From positions 1-26,273 of the forward strand of contig CAZPJM010000040.1 in the NCBI GenBank assembly GCA_964586865.1: DNA of 26,273 bases, in the 5' to 3' direction. The notes under the pieces were generated by a model. The model was not told the origin of the DNA. It did not search any database and saw nothing but the letters and a program-made list of their open reading frames with translations. Position numbers and translations under genes: made by a program. This stretch comes from REDI01 sp964586865 (GTDB lineage Bacteria > Myxococcota_A > UBA796 > GCA-2862545). Shown here piece after piece: positions 1-7,722 of the stretch. Position 1 is the stretch's first letter; the number at the start of each line of letters is the position of its first letter.

Positions 1-717
1 CCCGGCGGGGGCGGGGGCGGCCCGCGTCCCACCGGCGGCCCGGCCCTGGCCCGTGGCCGCGCCGCGCTGACCAACCAGCCCATCGCCTACCGGGCCACCC
101 TCAACGGCGACGCCGCCGAGCGCTACGCCCCCCAGGCCAACATCCCCCTGGGGGCCACCCTGCCGGCCAACATCGGGCTGCTGCTCGAGGGCGAGGTCTG
201 GCCCGACCGCACGCGGCTCATCGGCCTGGACCTGCGGGCCCGGGTGGGCGCCCTCCGTCTGGGCTTCGGCCCCGAGAAGCGCACCTTCGTCCCCTGGGGG
301 GTGGACGGCGGGGTCCGCTACAAGGCGTGGACCTCGGGGGACTGGTCGGCCGAGGTGGGCGCCGGCGCGGGGGCCATGTCCGAGTTCGTCGTCGCCTACG
401 CCGATCCGGGCCGGACCACCCCGGAGCTCGTCCCCTTCACCCTGGCCGGCGCCCGCCTCGGGGGCGGCCTCCGCGGCGAGCTCGGCCGCGGCCTGGTGGT
501 GGCCGATCTCCAGACCTTCTGGACCCCCCTCCCCTCGGTCGCCCGCCTGGACGTGCGGGCCGACATCCCCCTCACCGAGCCCCTCCTGCTCACCCTGGGC
601 ACCGGCCTCGAGGGGCGCGCCGCCCGCTTCCGGCCCGAGAGCCCCGAGGATGCCCGGGTGAACGTGCTCCGCGGCGCCATCGACATCCGCGTGGGGATCG
701 CCGTCGCGGCGTTCTGA
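1..717 (+). CDS. Outer-membrane beta-barrel-like protein, C-terminal part (5' truncated)
   Basis: The reading frame is open from the first base of the window to the TGA at 715-717, giving 238 codons with no start in view; a GTG at 244 is in frame, but coding-like sequence continues upstream of it, so I treat the gene as cut by the window edge. The N-terminal visible part is Gly/Pro rich. The rest alternates polar and hydrophobic residues in short strands (for example LRLGFGPEKR, GVRYKAW, GLVVADLQTFW), as in transmembrane beta-strands, and the chain ends in phenylalanine (IRVGIAVAAF), the usual terminal signal of proteins assembled by the BAM complex. An outer-membrane or periplasm-facing barrel is therefore likely. 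The exact family is not recognised. Confidence 0.6.
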   Translation, partial: PGGGGGGPRPTGGPALARGRAALTNQPIAYRATLNGDAAERYAPQANIPLGATLPANIGLLLEGEVWPDRTRLIGLDLRARVGALRLGFGPEKRTFVPWGVDGGVRYKAWTSGDWSAEVGAGAGAMSEFVVAYADPGRTTPELVPFTLAGARLGGGLRGELGRGLVVADLQTFWTPLPSVARLDVRADIPLTEPLLLTLGTGLEGRAARFRPESPEDARVNVLRGAIDIRVGIAVAAF

Positions 718-720
718 CCG

Positions 721-755
721 CGCCGGATCGATCCGGCGATCGGCCCCCTGGGGGC
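721..755 (+). terminator. Tandem hairpins after the barrel gene
   Basis: Three bases after the stop codon lies a perfect 18-bp palindrome at 721-738, which folds as a 7-bp stem with a TCGA loop. A second 5-bp stem follows (743-747 with 751-755, loop CTG). There is no T-tract, so this is a GC-only terminator or mRNA 3'-end stabiliser rather than a classical intrinsic terminator. Confidence 0.5.
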
Positions 756-842
756 TCCATCCGGCCGTCACCCGACCGAACGGGTCTCGATGCTCGCACC
801 TGCCGCCCGGGTGCGGCACACTGCACCGCGAGGAGGCTTGTG

Positions 843-1493
843 ATGACGACCCGAGCGACCCTGGCCCTGCTGCCCGCCCTGCTCCTGGCCTGCAACGGCG
901 GCGACACCGACATCGACGAGAACGGCGACGGCCTGCCCGACTACATGACGCAGATCAGCGGCGACGACCCTCCCTGCGAGGAGTTCGTGAACGACCAGGG
1001 CGAGGTCTGTACCGGCATCGAGGGCGCCACCACGTTCCTGGTGGCCGAGGCCACCCTGTCCGAGCCCGACGCCGACGGAATCCAGCAGGTCGAGGGCTTC
1101 TTCCGCCTGGTCATCTTCCCGAACCAGTCTTGGACCGAATCGCCGGACTGGACCGGCAGCGACGCCAATGGCCAGGACTCCTGCATGGTCACCTGGCAGA
1201 TCGCCGGCATCCTCTCCGACGAGGATCAGGTGGGCTGCGGGGCCTGCGACAAGGGCCTGCTCATCGATCAGACGATGGACATGAGCCTCACCGACTGCCC
1301 GGAGGGCCGGGTGGACTCCCTGTCCACCTCGGCCGAGGACGTGGGCTGGGGCCTCATCCAGAACGAGGACGGCACCGCCGGCATCTGGGACACCCGGAAC
1401 AACTGGGGGACCAACGGGGCCTGGAACGAGGACGGCTTCGTCGTGTGGAGCGACGGCCAGTGCGAGTGGTACGGCACCGGCGAGTGCTCCTGA
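843..1493 (+). CDS. Small acidic Cys-rich lipoprotein of unknown function
   Basis: This 216-residue protein starts at the ATG at 843, six bases after AGGAGG at 831-836; a longer in-frame ORF exists upstream but has no such site and overlaps the previous gene. Residues 1-16 form a signal sequence ending in LLLAC, so Cys17 should be lipidated and the protein anchored in the membrane. Straight after it comes a calcium-site-like stretch, DTDIDENGDGLPDY, similar to loops in thrombospondin type 3 or EF-hand-like repeats. The mature part is rich in Asp, Gly and Trp and has about nine Cys that may form disulfides outside the cytoplasm. No enzyme motif is visible. It is bounded by hairpins on both sides, so it is probably transcribed alone. 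The lipoprotein call is firm; the function is unknown. Confidence 0.85.
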   Translation: MTTRATLALLPALLLACNGGDTDIDENGDGLPDYMTQISGDDPPCEEFVNDQGEVCTGIEGATTFLVAEATLSEPDADGIQQVEGFFRLVIFPNQSWTESPDWTGSDANGQDSCMVTWQIAGILSDEDQVGCGACDKGLLIDQTMDMSLTDCPEGRVDSLSTSAEDVGWGLIQNEDGTAGIWDTRNNWGTNGAWNEDGFVVWSDGQCEWYGTGECS

Positions 1494-1530
1494 GGGGCCT
1501 GCACGAGGCCCCCGGAGCCCGAGGGGCTCC
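1494..1530 (+). terminator. Two tandem 7-bp hairpins ending the lipoprotein gene
   Basis: GGGGCCT (1494-1500) pairs with AGGCCCC (1506-1512) around a 5-nt loop, starting on the base after the TGA. GGAGCCC (1514-1520) pairs with GGGCTCC (1524-1530) around GAG. Both stems are perfect and there is no T-tract. Confidence 0.6.
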
Positions 1531-1546
1531 AGGGGCCGGGTGGCTC

Positions 1547-1583
1547 GACGGGGGGTCGCGGCGAGGGGCCCACGCCCCCCGTC
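1547..1583 (-). terminator. 9-bp inverted repeat at the end of the leftward cluster
   Basis: GACGGGGGG (1547-1555) pairs perfectly with CCCCCCGTC (1575-1583) around a 19-nt loop. It lies 12 bases beyond the stop codon of the leftward propeller gene and so probably marks the end of the long leftward cluster. It faces the hairpins of the convergent lipoprotein gene. Confidence 0.5.
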
Positions 1584-1595
1584 AGGGCGGGGCGA

Positions 1596-2684
1596 CTACA
1601 GCCGGTCGGTCACGTCGGCGACGTAGAGGAAGCGCCAGTCGCTGTCGTTGCTCGGCAGTGCCGTGTAGGCCAGCTTCACCCGCCCCCCCTGCTGGGTGAT
1701 CGCCGGATCGGCGCACGAGGTGTAGCTGGTGGGGATCTCGATCTCCTTGCCGGTCTGCAGGTCGACGATCCGCACGCTGTCGTGCTTGGTGGGGTCGGAG
1801 TAGACGAAGGCCACGTAGCGACCATCCGGGGTGACCGCCGGGCGGGCCCGCTCGGGCAGCTTCACGCCCTTGGCGAGCACCTTCTTGCCGCTGCCGTCGC
1901 GGTTGACCACCGCCAGGTCCCAGTTCCCCTCGCCCCGCTCGGAGGTGAAGTAGACGACCTTGTCGCCCGCGTAGATGGGGCGGCTCTGGTCGCCGCGCCC
2001 CGAGGCCACCTCGCGGGTGGTCCCCGCGGACAGGTCGGCCTCGTGGATGCTGGCGGCGTCGCCCTTCTCCATGTAGAGCAGCGTGTTCCCATCGGCCGCG
2101 AAGTAGGGGAAGGTCTCGGAGACCCCGTTGGTCTTGGTGACCTGGGAAATGGTGTTGCTGGACCGGTCCCAGGACATGACGTCCCCGTCGCCGGTCTGGT
2201 CGCTGATGTAGCCGAGCAGGTTGCCGTTGGGCGCGACCACCGGGAACTGCAGGTTGCCGGGGGCCTTGCTGTTGTCCAGCATCTCGGCGGCCATCGCGCC
2301 ACCCGGCTGGGCGAAGTAGAGGCGGAACTTGCCGCCCGAGTTGCTGCCCTCGAAGACGGCGAGGCCCTGGGGGTGCCAGGTGGCGTTCATGACCACCTGC
2401 TGACCGCTGTAGGGGCCGCTCGAGCCCGGCAGCTTCACCTTCTGCACCTTGCCGGCCACGTCACCGTTGACGTCGGCGAAGTACATGTCGATGCCGTCGC
2501 CCCCGAAGGTGTTCACCTCGAAGGCGAGGTGCTTGCCGTCGACGGACCACATCGGGTTCTGGGCGTGCCCCCGCTCGCCGAAGTCGACCTTGCCCGCCAG
2601 GGCCGCCGGCGCCGCCAGGCCGACGGCCAGGCCGGCCACGGCCGGGAGCAGGTTGCGGGTCCAGCGCGTCACGGATGCCTTCAT
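1596..2684 (-). CDS. Secreted TolB-like beta-propeller (PD40/WD40-like repeats)
   Basis: This is a 362-residue protein with a signal peptide (about residues 1-30, ending AAPAALA before GKVDF), so it is exported to the periplasm. Most of the mature chain consists of PD40-type propeller blades, recognised by repeats of the form P-D-G-x-x-(L/V)-(A/G)-(F/Y): SVDGKHLAFEVN, PNGNLLGYISDQ, ADGNTLLYME, GDKVVYFTSERG and TPDGRYVAFVYS. Five or six blades are visible, fewer than full TolB plus its N-terminal domain, and no TolB amidohydrolase-like domain precedes them. Such propellers bind proteins or peptidoglycan-associated partners. It is the last gene of the leftward cluster, 47 bp after the barrel-like gene, with a GGAG ribosome-binding site. 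A role with the neighbouring transporter is inferred only from position. Confidence 0.8.
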   Translation of the reverse strand: MKASVTRWTRNLLPAVAGLAVGLAAPAALAGKVDFGERGHAQNPMWSVDGKHLAFEVNTFGGDGIDMYFADVNGDVAGKVQKVKLPGSSGPYSGQQVVMNATWHPQGLAVFEGSNSGGKFRLYFAQPGGAMAAEMLDNSKAPGNLQFPVVAPNGNLLGYISDQTGDGDVMSWDRSSNTISQVTKTNGVSETFPYFAADGNTLLYMEKGDAASIHEADLSAGTTREVASGRGDQSRPIYAGDKVVYFTSERGEGNWDLAVVNRDGSGKKVLAKGVKLPERARPAVTPDGRYVAFVYSDPTKHDSVRIVDLQTGKEIEIPTSYTSCADPAITQQGGRVKLAYTALPSNDSDWRFLYVADVTDRL

Positions 2685-2731
2685 CGTTCAGACTCCAGAA
2701 GAAGTGCGATCAGAAGATCAGAAGCTCGGGA

Positions 2732-4036
2732 TCAACCCTCGAAGCGGTCGATGGCAGGCACGATGCCGATGCGGATGCCCGCATTGATGATCTGGCGCTC
2801 GCCATCGGTGGCCCAGGAGCCACCCAGCTCCACAACCCCGAGGAACGAACCGAATTCCAGAAAGCCGTAGCCCACCGACAGGGCCGCGCCCGGCGCCATG
2901 GAGATCCCGCGCCACTCGATGGCGTTGGGCTGGAACTCCTGCTGGCTGGGGCGCAGGCAGGGGTTCTCCGGGTTGTCGTCGGGGCCCGCATCCCAGACCT
3001 CGCCCGGGGCGAGCTCGTACCAGCACGCGACGCCGGCACCCTGGCCATAGTAGAGGTTCCAGGTGGGTCCGGCGGCGATGCGCAGGTTGCCCGGGCGGAG
3101 GGTGCCCGCGAGCCAGGCGTTGAGCCCGTGGAAGGTGCTCGGGCGCTGGGCATCGGCGGTCTTGCCGCCGTACATGCCGGTGTAGCCCAGGGCCGCGGCG
3201 ACCCCGAACATCTGATCGGCGCCGTTGAAGCCGACCTCCCAGCCGCCCATCACCGAGATCCCCGAGCCGTTCACCGACTGGGCCTGGGCCTGGAGACGCC
3301 CCGGGTCCACGTCGCTCATCACGGGGTCGGAGGGGGCCAGGTTGGCCATGAAGTTGTAGCCGACGAGGGCGACCGGCCCCATGTAGCCCACCACGCCCTG
3401 GGTCAGCTCGCCGACCGCCTCCTCGCCCAGGCAGGCGGCCAGCTCCTTCTTGGAGGGCTTGTCGATGGGGATGGTGAGGAAGTTCTCGCCCGCCACCACG
3501 TCGAACTCCTGGCAGGCGACCGTGTACTTGCCCGCCGGCAGCATGCCCTTGAAGGAGCCCGTCTCGGACATGACGGTGCTGGCCCACTCGATGCTCTTCT
3601 GCTGGTCGGGGGCGAAGGGCATGACCTCGGGGACGATCTGGGGGAGGAAGCGCTCCGAGCCCTTGAGGTCGACCCGGCCGTAGGCGGCGTCGATGGCGTC
3701 CAGCTCCTGGCGGATGTCCTCCGTCTCCTCGATGTCGGCCGCGCGCTCGAGGCGCAGGTACTGCTCGTAGGTCTTGCCCAGGTACCGCGCCGACTGGGCG
3801 CCCAGCAGGTGGTCGTCCTGGGGCAGGGGGATGTCGAGCTCCATCAGCTCGCCGTACTTGCGCTCGACCCCGGACCAGGCGTTGCGCTGGGCGAGCTTCT
3901 TCATCTCCTCCTCGAGGCGGAGGCGCTCGGCGGTCTTGTCCTGGGCGTGGGCCACGACCGGGACGAGGACCTGCGCGGCGACGGCGCCGGAGAGCCCGAG
4001 CAGGGTCGAGAGCAGCAGGGTGCGGGTGGCGCGCAT
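2732..4036 (-). CDS. Secreted protein: helical domain, PEGA-like strand unit, probable barrel
   Basis: This is a 434-residue protein. I start it at the ATG at 4036, which begins a clear signal peptide (residues 1-31, ending VVAHA before QDK) and lies 8 bp after the ATPase gene; the in-frame ATG at 4228 would put a non-signal leader inside the ATPase gene. Residues 32-150 are charged and helical, TPR-like, with the phrase AQRNAWSGVERKYGEL. Residues 159-192 contain GMLPAGKYTVACQEFDVVAG, the shape of a PEGA or carboxypeptidase-regulatory strand unit (LPAGxYxVxC). Residues 215-434 are Gly- and aromatic-rich alternating strands suggesting an outer-membrane barrel, but the chain ends in Gly rather than Phe. 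Function is unknown. Being translated right after the ATPase genes, it may serve as an outer-membrane partner of the importer. Confidence 0.75.
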   Translation of the reverse strand: MRATRTLLLSTLLGLSGAVAAQVLVPVVAHAQDKTAERLRLEEEMKKLAQRNAWSGVERKYGELMELDIPLPQDDHLLGAQSARYLGKTYEQYLRLERAADIEETEDIRQELDAIDAAYGRVDLKGSERFLPQIVPEVMPFAPDQQKSIEWASTVMSETGSFKGMLPAGKYTVACQEFDVVAGENFLTIPIDKPSKKELAACLGEEAVGELTQGVVGYMGPVALVGYNFMANLAPSDPVMSDVDPGRLQAQAQSVNGSGISVMGGWEVGFNGADQMFGVAAALGYTGMYGGKTADAQRPSTFHGLNAWLAGTLRPGNLRIAAGPTWNLYYGQGAGVACWYELAPGEVWDAGPDDNPENPCLRPSQQEFQPNAIEWRGISMAPGAALSVGYGFLEFGSFLGVVELGGSWATDGERQIINAGIRIGIVPAIDRFEG

Positions 4037-4044
4037 GGAAACCC

Positions 4045-4854
4045 CTACAAGGCGGTGGACTGGGTCAGGTCGTGGTCGCCCCACGGATCGAACAACATCC
4101 GAGCATACGGGTGCGTCGGTTGTCCATCGGGGAAGGACAGCTCCTCGATGACCCGCCCTTCGAGCATGACCATCGCCCGGTGACACCAGGCCCGGGCCTG
4201 CGCCATGTCGTGCGTGACCAGGATGCACGCGGCGCGCTCGGGCAGGTTGGCGATGAGATCCTCGAGGACGCTGTCCTGGCGGTCCGGGTCCAGGCCGCTG
4301 GTGGGCTCGTCGGCCACCACCAGGCGCGCCTCGAGGGCGAAGACCCGGGCCAGGGTCACCCGCCGCTGCTCACCGCCGGACATCTCGCGGGGCAGGGCGT
4401 GGAGGCGGTGGGAGAGCCCCAGGTTGTCGAGCATCTCGCGGGCTCGCTGGCCCGCGGCCTCCCCGTCGACGCCCCCCAGCACGGTCAGGGACTCGACCAC
4501 GTGCTCGAGGGCGGTCTGCTGAGGGTCGAGGGCGGACAGGGCATCCTGCGGGACGTACTGGTAGCGGATGCGCTTGCCGCGGCGCTGGCCCTCGGGGAGG
4601 TCGTGCCAGGCCTGCCCCTCGAGGAGGATCCGGCCGCCGGTGATGGGCTCGAGGCCCAGGATGCACCGGGCGAGCGTGGTCTTGCCCGAGCCGGACTGGC
4701 CCACCAGCGCCACCACCTCGCCCTCGCGCAGGGTGAGGTCGACCCCGGCGACGGCCTCGACCTCCTTCACCGGGCTCCAGGGCCACGCCCCCCGGATCTG
4801 GAAGGTCTTGCGGACCTCGGTGGCCTCGACGACGGGGGCTGCGGTGTCGGTCAT
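4045..4854 (-). CDS. Peptide-type ABC transporter ATPase (DppF/OppF-like)
   Basis: This 269-residue cytoplasmic ATPase powers a Dpp/Opp-family importer. All nucleotide-binding motifs are intact: Walker A GQSGSGKTT (52-60), Q-loop Gln103 in YVPQD, signature MSGGEQ (158-163), Walker B LVVADEP with Glu183, D-loop SGLD and the switch His215 in VTHDM. The C-terminus carries THPYARML, the start of the oligo_HPY extension typical of peptide and nickel transporters, but stops soon after, so it is shorter than the usual 320-330 residues of this family. Its ATG overlaps the stop of the other ATPase gene by 4 nt (ATGA), implying coupled translation of the heterodimer. The family call is secure; the substrate is not. 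Confidence 0.93.
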   Translation of the reverse strand: MTDTAAPVVEATEVRKTFQIRGAWPWSPVKEVEAVAGVDLTLREGEVVALVGQSGSGKTTLARCILGLEPITGGRILLEGQAWHDLPEGQRRGKRIRYQYVPQDALSALDPQQTALEHVVESLTVLGGVDGEAAGQRAREMLDNLGLSHRLHALPREMSGGEQRRVTLARVFALEARLVVADEPTSGLDPDRQDSVLEDLIANLPERAACILVTHDMAQARAWCHRAMVMLEGRVIEELSFPDGQPTHPYARMLFDPWGDHDLTQSTAL

Positions 4855-5657
4855 GACCCCTCCGCGGCGCTGGCCCGGGGCGAGGCGGGGCTGCCGTCCC
4901 GCGGCCGGCCGAGCGAGTCGTGGGTGGAGGTGGGCTGGGAGAGGGTGACGACCTCGTCGGCGACCCGCTCGACCGTCTCCATATTGTGGGAGATGAGCAT
5001 GAGCGCCACCCGATGGTGCTGGGCGACCTGGATCATCAGCTCGGTGACCACCCGGCGCAGCACCGGGTCGAGGCCCGTCTCGGGCTCGTCGGCGATGAGG
5101 ATGCTGGGCATGGGCGCGATGGCGATGGCCACGGCGGCGCGCTGGGCCATGCCGCCGGAGAGCTCGCCCGGGAGGGAGGCGGCGGCCCGGGAGGGCAGGC
5201 CCACCTCGTCGAGGATGCGGTGGATCTCGCGGCCCAGATCGGCGGGCGGCTCCTTGCGCCGGGCGATGGCGAGCTGGAGCTGCCGCCCCAGGGTCCGTCC
5301 GGGGTTGAGCGCCGAGGAGGCGGACTGGGGCGAGTAGGTCATGTAGCCGCCCCGCAGGTGGCGGCTCTGGCGCAGCAGACGGCGCTGGGCGCGGACCCCC
5401 AGGCCCCGGACCCCCTCGAACCAGTCCTTGTCGCCGGTCATGGCGGGGTAGCGCAGCGTGCCGCCGGTCAGGCCCGGGACCACGTCGATGACGCCCATGG
5501 CGGCCCGGGCCGAGAGGCTCTTGCCCGAGCCCGAGTGGCCGATGACGGCGGTGCAGCGGCCGGAGCGGATCTGGATGTCGACCCCGTCCACGAGCACCCG
5601 CTGGGGCGTCCGGATGGAGAGGCCGCGCAGGTCGAGGAGCAGATCGTCGTCGCTCAT
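4851..5657 (-). CDS. Peptide-type ABC transporter ATPase (DppD/OppD-like)
   Basis: This 268-residue ATPase is the partner of the downstream one. I start it at the ATG at 5657, which overlaps the permease stop as ATGA; the longer in-frame ORF runs into the permease. It has Walker A GHSGSGKS (40-47), Q-loop Gln111 in YSPQ, signature LSGGMAQ (166-172), Walker B ILIADEPETGLD with Glu191, and switch His224 in ISHNM. The usual DEPTTALD is DEPETGLD here. An insertion-like stretch (about 70-100) containing DKDWFEGVRG lies before the Q-loop, as in OppD/DppD subunits. The C-terminal oligo_HPY domain is missing and replaced by a short Ser/Pro/Arg tail. Confidence 0.92.
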   Translation of the reverse strand: MSDDDLLLDLRGLSIRTPQRVLVDGVDIQIRSGRCTAVIGHSGSGKSLSARAAMGVIDVVPGLTGGTLRYPAMTGDKDWFEGVRGLGVRAQRRLLRQSRHLRGGYMTYSPQSASSALNPGRTLGRQLQLAIARRKEPPADLGREIHRILDEVGLPSRAAASLPGELSGGMAQRAAVAIAIAPMPSILIADEPETGLDPVLRRVVTELMIQVAQHHRVALMLISHNMETVERVADEVVTLSQPTSTHDSLGRPRDGSPASPRASAAEGS

Positions 5658-6532
5658 CGCTGCCTCGCCGCGAGCCGGAAGGCCTGGGACATGAGGGCCA
5701 CGCCGGCCACCAGGGCGAGCCCGAGCACCATGGCGTGGAGCATGGACCGGTCTCCGAACCAGTCCCCGCCCGCCACGGTCTGGAAGCCCAGGTAGAGGAT
5801 GCTCGCCCAGGACTGGATCTCGGCCGGGTGGGTCAGGTCGGGCTGCACGGGCGGCACCTGGACCAGGTAGGACAGGGCGATCTCCAGGAAGACCACCTGC
5901 ATGAGCACCTCGGCCGCCTGGCGGACCAGGACATTGCGGAGGTTCAACCAGGTGATGTGGTAGACGTAGATCCGCCAGGCCGAGAAGCCGTGGGCCCGGA
6001 GCGCCTCGACGAAGCGGGCGCCGCCCAGTCGCCCGGCGGCCGAGGCGGCCTCGTCCATGGCGCCGGGCGCCGCCAGGAAGGCCCACGCCACGGCGATGGG
6101 GACCAGGCTGGTCCAGGCCCGGGGCGTGGCCAGCGCCACCACCAGGATGACCACCATGCGCGGCAGGGCGCCCATGAGCTCGCTGAAGACCTGCAGGACC
6201 GTGTCGAACCAGGTCAGGCCAGCGCAGCGGGCCAGCCCGGCCACGGCGGCGAAGCCGGCCACGATGACCCCGGCCAGGGTGGCCGGGAACACGACGATGG
6301 AGGCGCCTTGCAGGGCATAGGCCAGCAGGCTCCGCCCCAGGTCGTCGGTGCCGAGGGGCGGCACGACCCAGGGAGGCTGGTAGGTCTGGCCCAGGTCGGC
6401 GTTGGGGAGCTGGCTCGGGGCCAGGAGGGCCATGGCCAGGAGGGCCGCGAAGAGCACGGTCCCCACGGTGAACCAGCCCCGCTGGGCCAGGCTGCCGGCC
6501 CGACGTGCGCTCCCCGCGCCCGCGGAGCTCAT
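5654..6532 (-). CDS. Peptide-type ABC transporter permease (DppC/OppC-like)
   Basis: This 292-residue inner-membrane permease starts at the ATG at 6532, overlapping the preceding permease stop by 4 nt (ATGA). It shows the DppC layout: a short cytoplasmic N-terminus, one transmembrane helix (about 22-40, TVLFAALLAMALL), a periplasmic segment with LGTDDLGRSLLAYALQGA, the hallmark LGTDxLGRDxxxRxxxGxR-like motif, then about five further helices. The EAA-like cytoplasmic loop that docks on the ATPases is EALRAHGFSAWRIYVYHITW. The final helix ends at LAARQR. Together with the adjacent permease it should form the channel heterodimer. Confidence 0.9.
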   Translation of the reverse strand: MSSAGAGSARRAGSLAQRGWFTVGTVLFAALLAMALLAPSQLPNADLGQTYQPPWVVPPLGTDDLGRSLLAYALQGASIVVFPATLAGVIVAGFAAVAGLARCAGLTWFDTVLQVFSELMGALPRMVVILVVALATPRAWTSLVPIAVAWAFLAAPGAMDEAASAAGRLGGARFVEALRAHGFSAWRIYVYHITWLNLRNVLVRQAAEVLMQVVFLEIALSYLVQVPPVQPDLTHPAEIQSWASILYLGFQTVAGGDWFGDRSMLHAMVLGLALVAGVALMSQAFRLAARQR

Positions 6533-7512
6533 GCCGCCTCCGGGGTGGCGTCGGGCAGGGTGTCCGGGACGGCGGGGGCCTGGCGGACGATCATCTCGAC
6601 CACGACCTCGGAGAGGGCCTGGAACAGGAGCAGCACCGCCGAGAGCAGCGCGAAGCCCCACGCCGAGGCCAGCACGATGAAGTAGTCATTGCCCAGCGTG
6701 CCCCGCCAGAGCAGGTCGCCGAGGCCGTCGACGCCCAGCACCACCTCGACGATGACGGTGCCCGACAGCAGGTGCAGCACGCGACCCCGGAGCTGGCCCA
6801 CCATGGTGGGCAGCACGTTCGGCAGGGCATTGGCGAGCACGCCCTCGCCGCGGAGGACGGCGATGCCGATGTAGCGCTGCTTCACCTCGGACTCGAACAC
6901 GGAGCGGGTCCCCACCACCGCCCCCGAGAGGGCGCCGTCGGCGAGGCCCAGCACGAGGCCGCCGAAGAGCAGCTTCAGGGGGGCGATGTCCCACGGCACC
7001 CCATCCGCCAGCTCCATCGAGAAGCTGGTGGGGTCGGTGGGCCCGAAGTTGATGGTCAGGGCCGCCACGGCGAAGAGGGCGAACAGGACCGCCGGCACCA
7101 CCCCGATCCCCTGCAGCACGCCGTCGAGCTGCCGTGGCAGCCACCCCAGGGCCGCCAGCAGGGTGCCCACCAGGATGGGGACCAGCGCGATGAGCAGCAC
7201 CAGGCTCGTGTTGGGGATGGAGCTGGCGAGCAGCTCGCTCACCTCGAAGCCGGCGAAGGTGACCGGGCTCTTCCCGAAGTCGAGGAAGACGGCCTTCGAC
7301 AGCCAGGCCCCCAGGAACTGGAAGGGGCCCTCGAGGGAGTAGGACTCCACCAGGGCCTCGCGCGCCCGGTCGGGGCAGGTCACCGGCGGACAGATCGTGG
7401 TGGCCGGATCCCCGGGCAGCGTCCAGATGATCATCGTGATGATGGCCGGGACGAGCACGGGGAGGGCCAGCGCGGCCAGGAAGCGTACGAGCGGTCGGAT
7501 CCACCAGGCCAA
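6529..7512 (-). CDS. Peptide-type ABC transporter permease (DppB/OppB-like)
   Basis: This 327-residue inner-membrane permease is the first gene of the overlapping transporter set. I choose the TTG at 7512, because it is preceded by GGAG and GAGAGG and starts just before the first transmembrane helix; an ATG at 7611 gives 33 more residues of Arg/Gly-rich, non-homologous-looking sequence and lies upstream of the probable promoter. Helix 1 (about 11-29) is followed by TLPGDPATT and FGKSPVTF, the DppB pattern (GDP, DFGxS). About five C-terminal helices follow, with the docking loop around VLRGEGVLANALPNVLPTM and the conserved TVIVEVVLGVDGLGDLL. The start codon is the main uncertainty. Confidence 0.87.
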   Translation of the reverse strand: MAWWIRPLVRFLAALALPVLVPAIITMIIWTLPGDPATTICPPVTCPDRAREALVESYSLEGPFQFLGAWLSKAVFLDFGKSPVTFAGFEVSELLASSIPNTSLVLLIALVPILVGTLLAALGWLPRQLDGVLQGIGVVPAVLFALFAVAALTINFGPTDPTSFSMELADGVPWDIAPLKLLFGGLVLGLADGALSGAVVGTRSVFESEVKQRYIGIAVLRGEGVLANALPNVLPTMVGQLRGRVLHLLSGTVIVEVVLGVDGLGDLLWRGTLGNDYFIVLASAWGFALLSAVLLLFQALSEVVVEMIVRQAPAVPDTLPDATPEAA

Positions 7513-7545
7513 GGCCTCTCCAGCTCCCGGTCTCGGAGCGCCGCC

Positions 7546-7576
7546 ACCATAGCACGGACGCCCCAGCGTGCGACAA
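7546..7576 (-). promoter_or_regulatory. Candidate promoter of the permease/ATPase genes
   Basis: Read on the minus strand, TTGTCG (7571-7576) is followed after 19 bp by TATGGT (7546-7551), itself preceded by TGC as in extended -10 promoters. It lies about 34 bp before the TTG start, in the only sizeable gap (210 bp) between the binding-protein gene and the permeases. This would let the membrane part be expressed separately from the binding protein. Weak-consensus match, read by eye. Confidence 0.4.
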
Positions 7577-7722
7577 CCCCGCTGCAATCGGGATGGAACG
7601 GGGCTCTGCACCCGGCCGGGCCAGCGGAGGGAGGCCCGGAATCGCGAGGGCCGGTCCCCGTCCGAGGACCGACCCCGACCCCCCCGCGGGCGAGGCCCGA
7701 ACGGGGGAAGACCGTTGGTTCG

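Noticed and set aside
4037..4228. Earlier start (ATG at 4228) for the barrel-like secreted protein
   Set aside because: It would place 64 residues inside the ATPase gene and bury the signal peptide that begins at 4036.
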